Below, piece after piece: positions 5,197-5,361 of a stretch of DNA of 5,361 bases. Numbering within the stretch: position 1 is the stretch's first letter; every line of letters starts with the position of its first letter. The notes under the pieces are model-generated. The model was not told the origin of the DNA, did no database searches, and saw only the letters and a list, made by a program, of their open reading frames with translations. This DNA is from Prevotella sp. UBA4376 (GTDB taxonomy: Bacteria > Bacteroidota > Bacteroidia > Bacteroidales > Bacteroidaceae): positions 185 through 5,545 of the forward strand of contig DGRY01000196.1 of assembly GCA_002391185.1 (NCBI GenBank), read 5' to 3'. The position numbers and the translations under genes are program-made.

Positions 5197-5361
5197 TTAG
5201 CCGAGTTCAGCGAAGTACTTGATAGTACGAACCATCTGAGAAGAGTAAGAGTTTTCGTTGTCATACCAAGCAACAACCTGAACGAGAGAGTTGCCGTCAC
5301 CCATCTTAGAAACCATAGTCTGGCTTGCATCGAAGAGAGAACCGAACTTCATACCGATGAT
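5197..5361 (-). CDS. gap: Glyceraldehyde-3-phosphate dehydrogenase, C-terminal 54 residues (partial)
   Basis: The frame enters from the right edge and ends with TAA at 5197-5199. The visible part is the end of the catalytic domain and the C-terminal helix: [10 protein letters not shown], then [18 protein letters not shown] with the near-invariant WYDNE of type-I GAPDH, then [13 protein letters not shown]. The enzyme oxidises glyceraldehyde 3-phosphate to 1,3-bisphosphoglycerate with NAD(P)+ and phosphate in glycolysis. The catalytic Cys and the nucleotide-binding domain lie outside the window. Codon choice is strongly biased: ATC, TTC, AAG, AAC and CTC in all three cases each, and GTT for all five valines. 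That fits a very highly expressed gene and differs from the neighbours. It has its own strong terminator. Confidence 0.95.
   Translation of the reverse strand: MIGMKFGSLFDASQTMVSKMGDGNSLVQVVAWYDNENSYSSQMVRTIKYFAELG

Noticed and set aside
5106..5330. 74-residue minus-strand open frame overlapping the GAPDH end
   Set aside because: It is a different frame within GAPDH coding sequence and crosses the terminator hairpin; the GAPDH frame gives a clear family match.

Overview
The window looks like ordinary chromosomal DNA from a Bacteroidales bacterium, most likely Prevotella or a close relative. Three things point there. The proteins have a Bacteroidales character: a divergent GH133-type debranching enzyme, a Crp-like regulator lacking the cAMP contacts, and the GAPDH tail WYDNENSYS. 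Promoter-like sites match the Bacteroidetes consensus TTG/TAnnTTTG. Shine-Dalgarno sequences are absent before most genes. I found no mobile element, CRISPR array, tRNA or rRNA, and no clear sign of a novel multi-gene system.

Layout, left to right. Positions 1-1988 (minus strand) hold an alpha-glucan/glycogen unit: a 649-residue amylo-alpha-1,6-glucosidase-like protein. It is followed 14 nt downstream by the first eight codons of a second gene, probably a family-4 glycosyltransferase (glycogen synthase-like). The second gene has a perfect AGGAGG that overlaps the first gene's stop codon. Positions 1989-2258 are a divergent control region with a good minus-strand promoter and a plus-strand promoter. 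Positions 2259-2963 (plus) encode a Crp/Fnr-superfamily regulator. Positions 2964-3120 separate convergent genes and contain an unusual phased 7-nt repeat array that forms inverted repeats, including a terminator-like hairpin with a T tract.

Positions 3121-5001 (minus) are a likely two-gene operon, miaA (tRNA dimethylallyltransferase) then a diacylglycerol-kinase-family lipid kinase, 30 nt apart. The miaA promoter lies directly against the start codon, suggesting a leaderless or nearly leaderless transcript. Positions 5132-5170 hold a strong intrinsic terminator for the gene to the right, whose last 54 codons (5197-5361, minus) encode the C-terminus of glyceraldehyde-3-phosphate dehydrogenase.

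Functional links: the debranching enzyme and the glycosyltransferase probably act together on storage alpha-glucan. The divergent Crp-like regulator is a plausible but unproven controller of that unit. GAPDH is central glycolysis and shows strong highly-expressed codon bias. miaA and the lipid kinase look like housekeeping genes that share a transcript without an obvious pathway link. The best second looks are the Asp-to-Asn change in the debranching enzyme's TWMD-type motif, the heptad repeat array, and the promoters abutting start codons.
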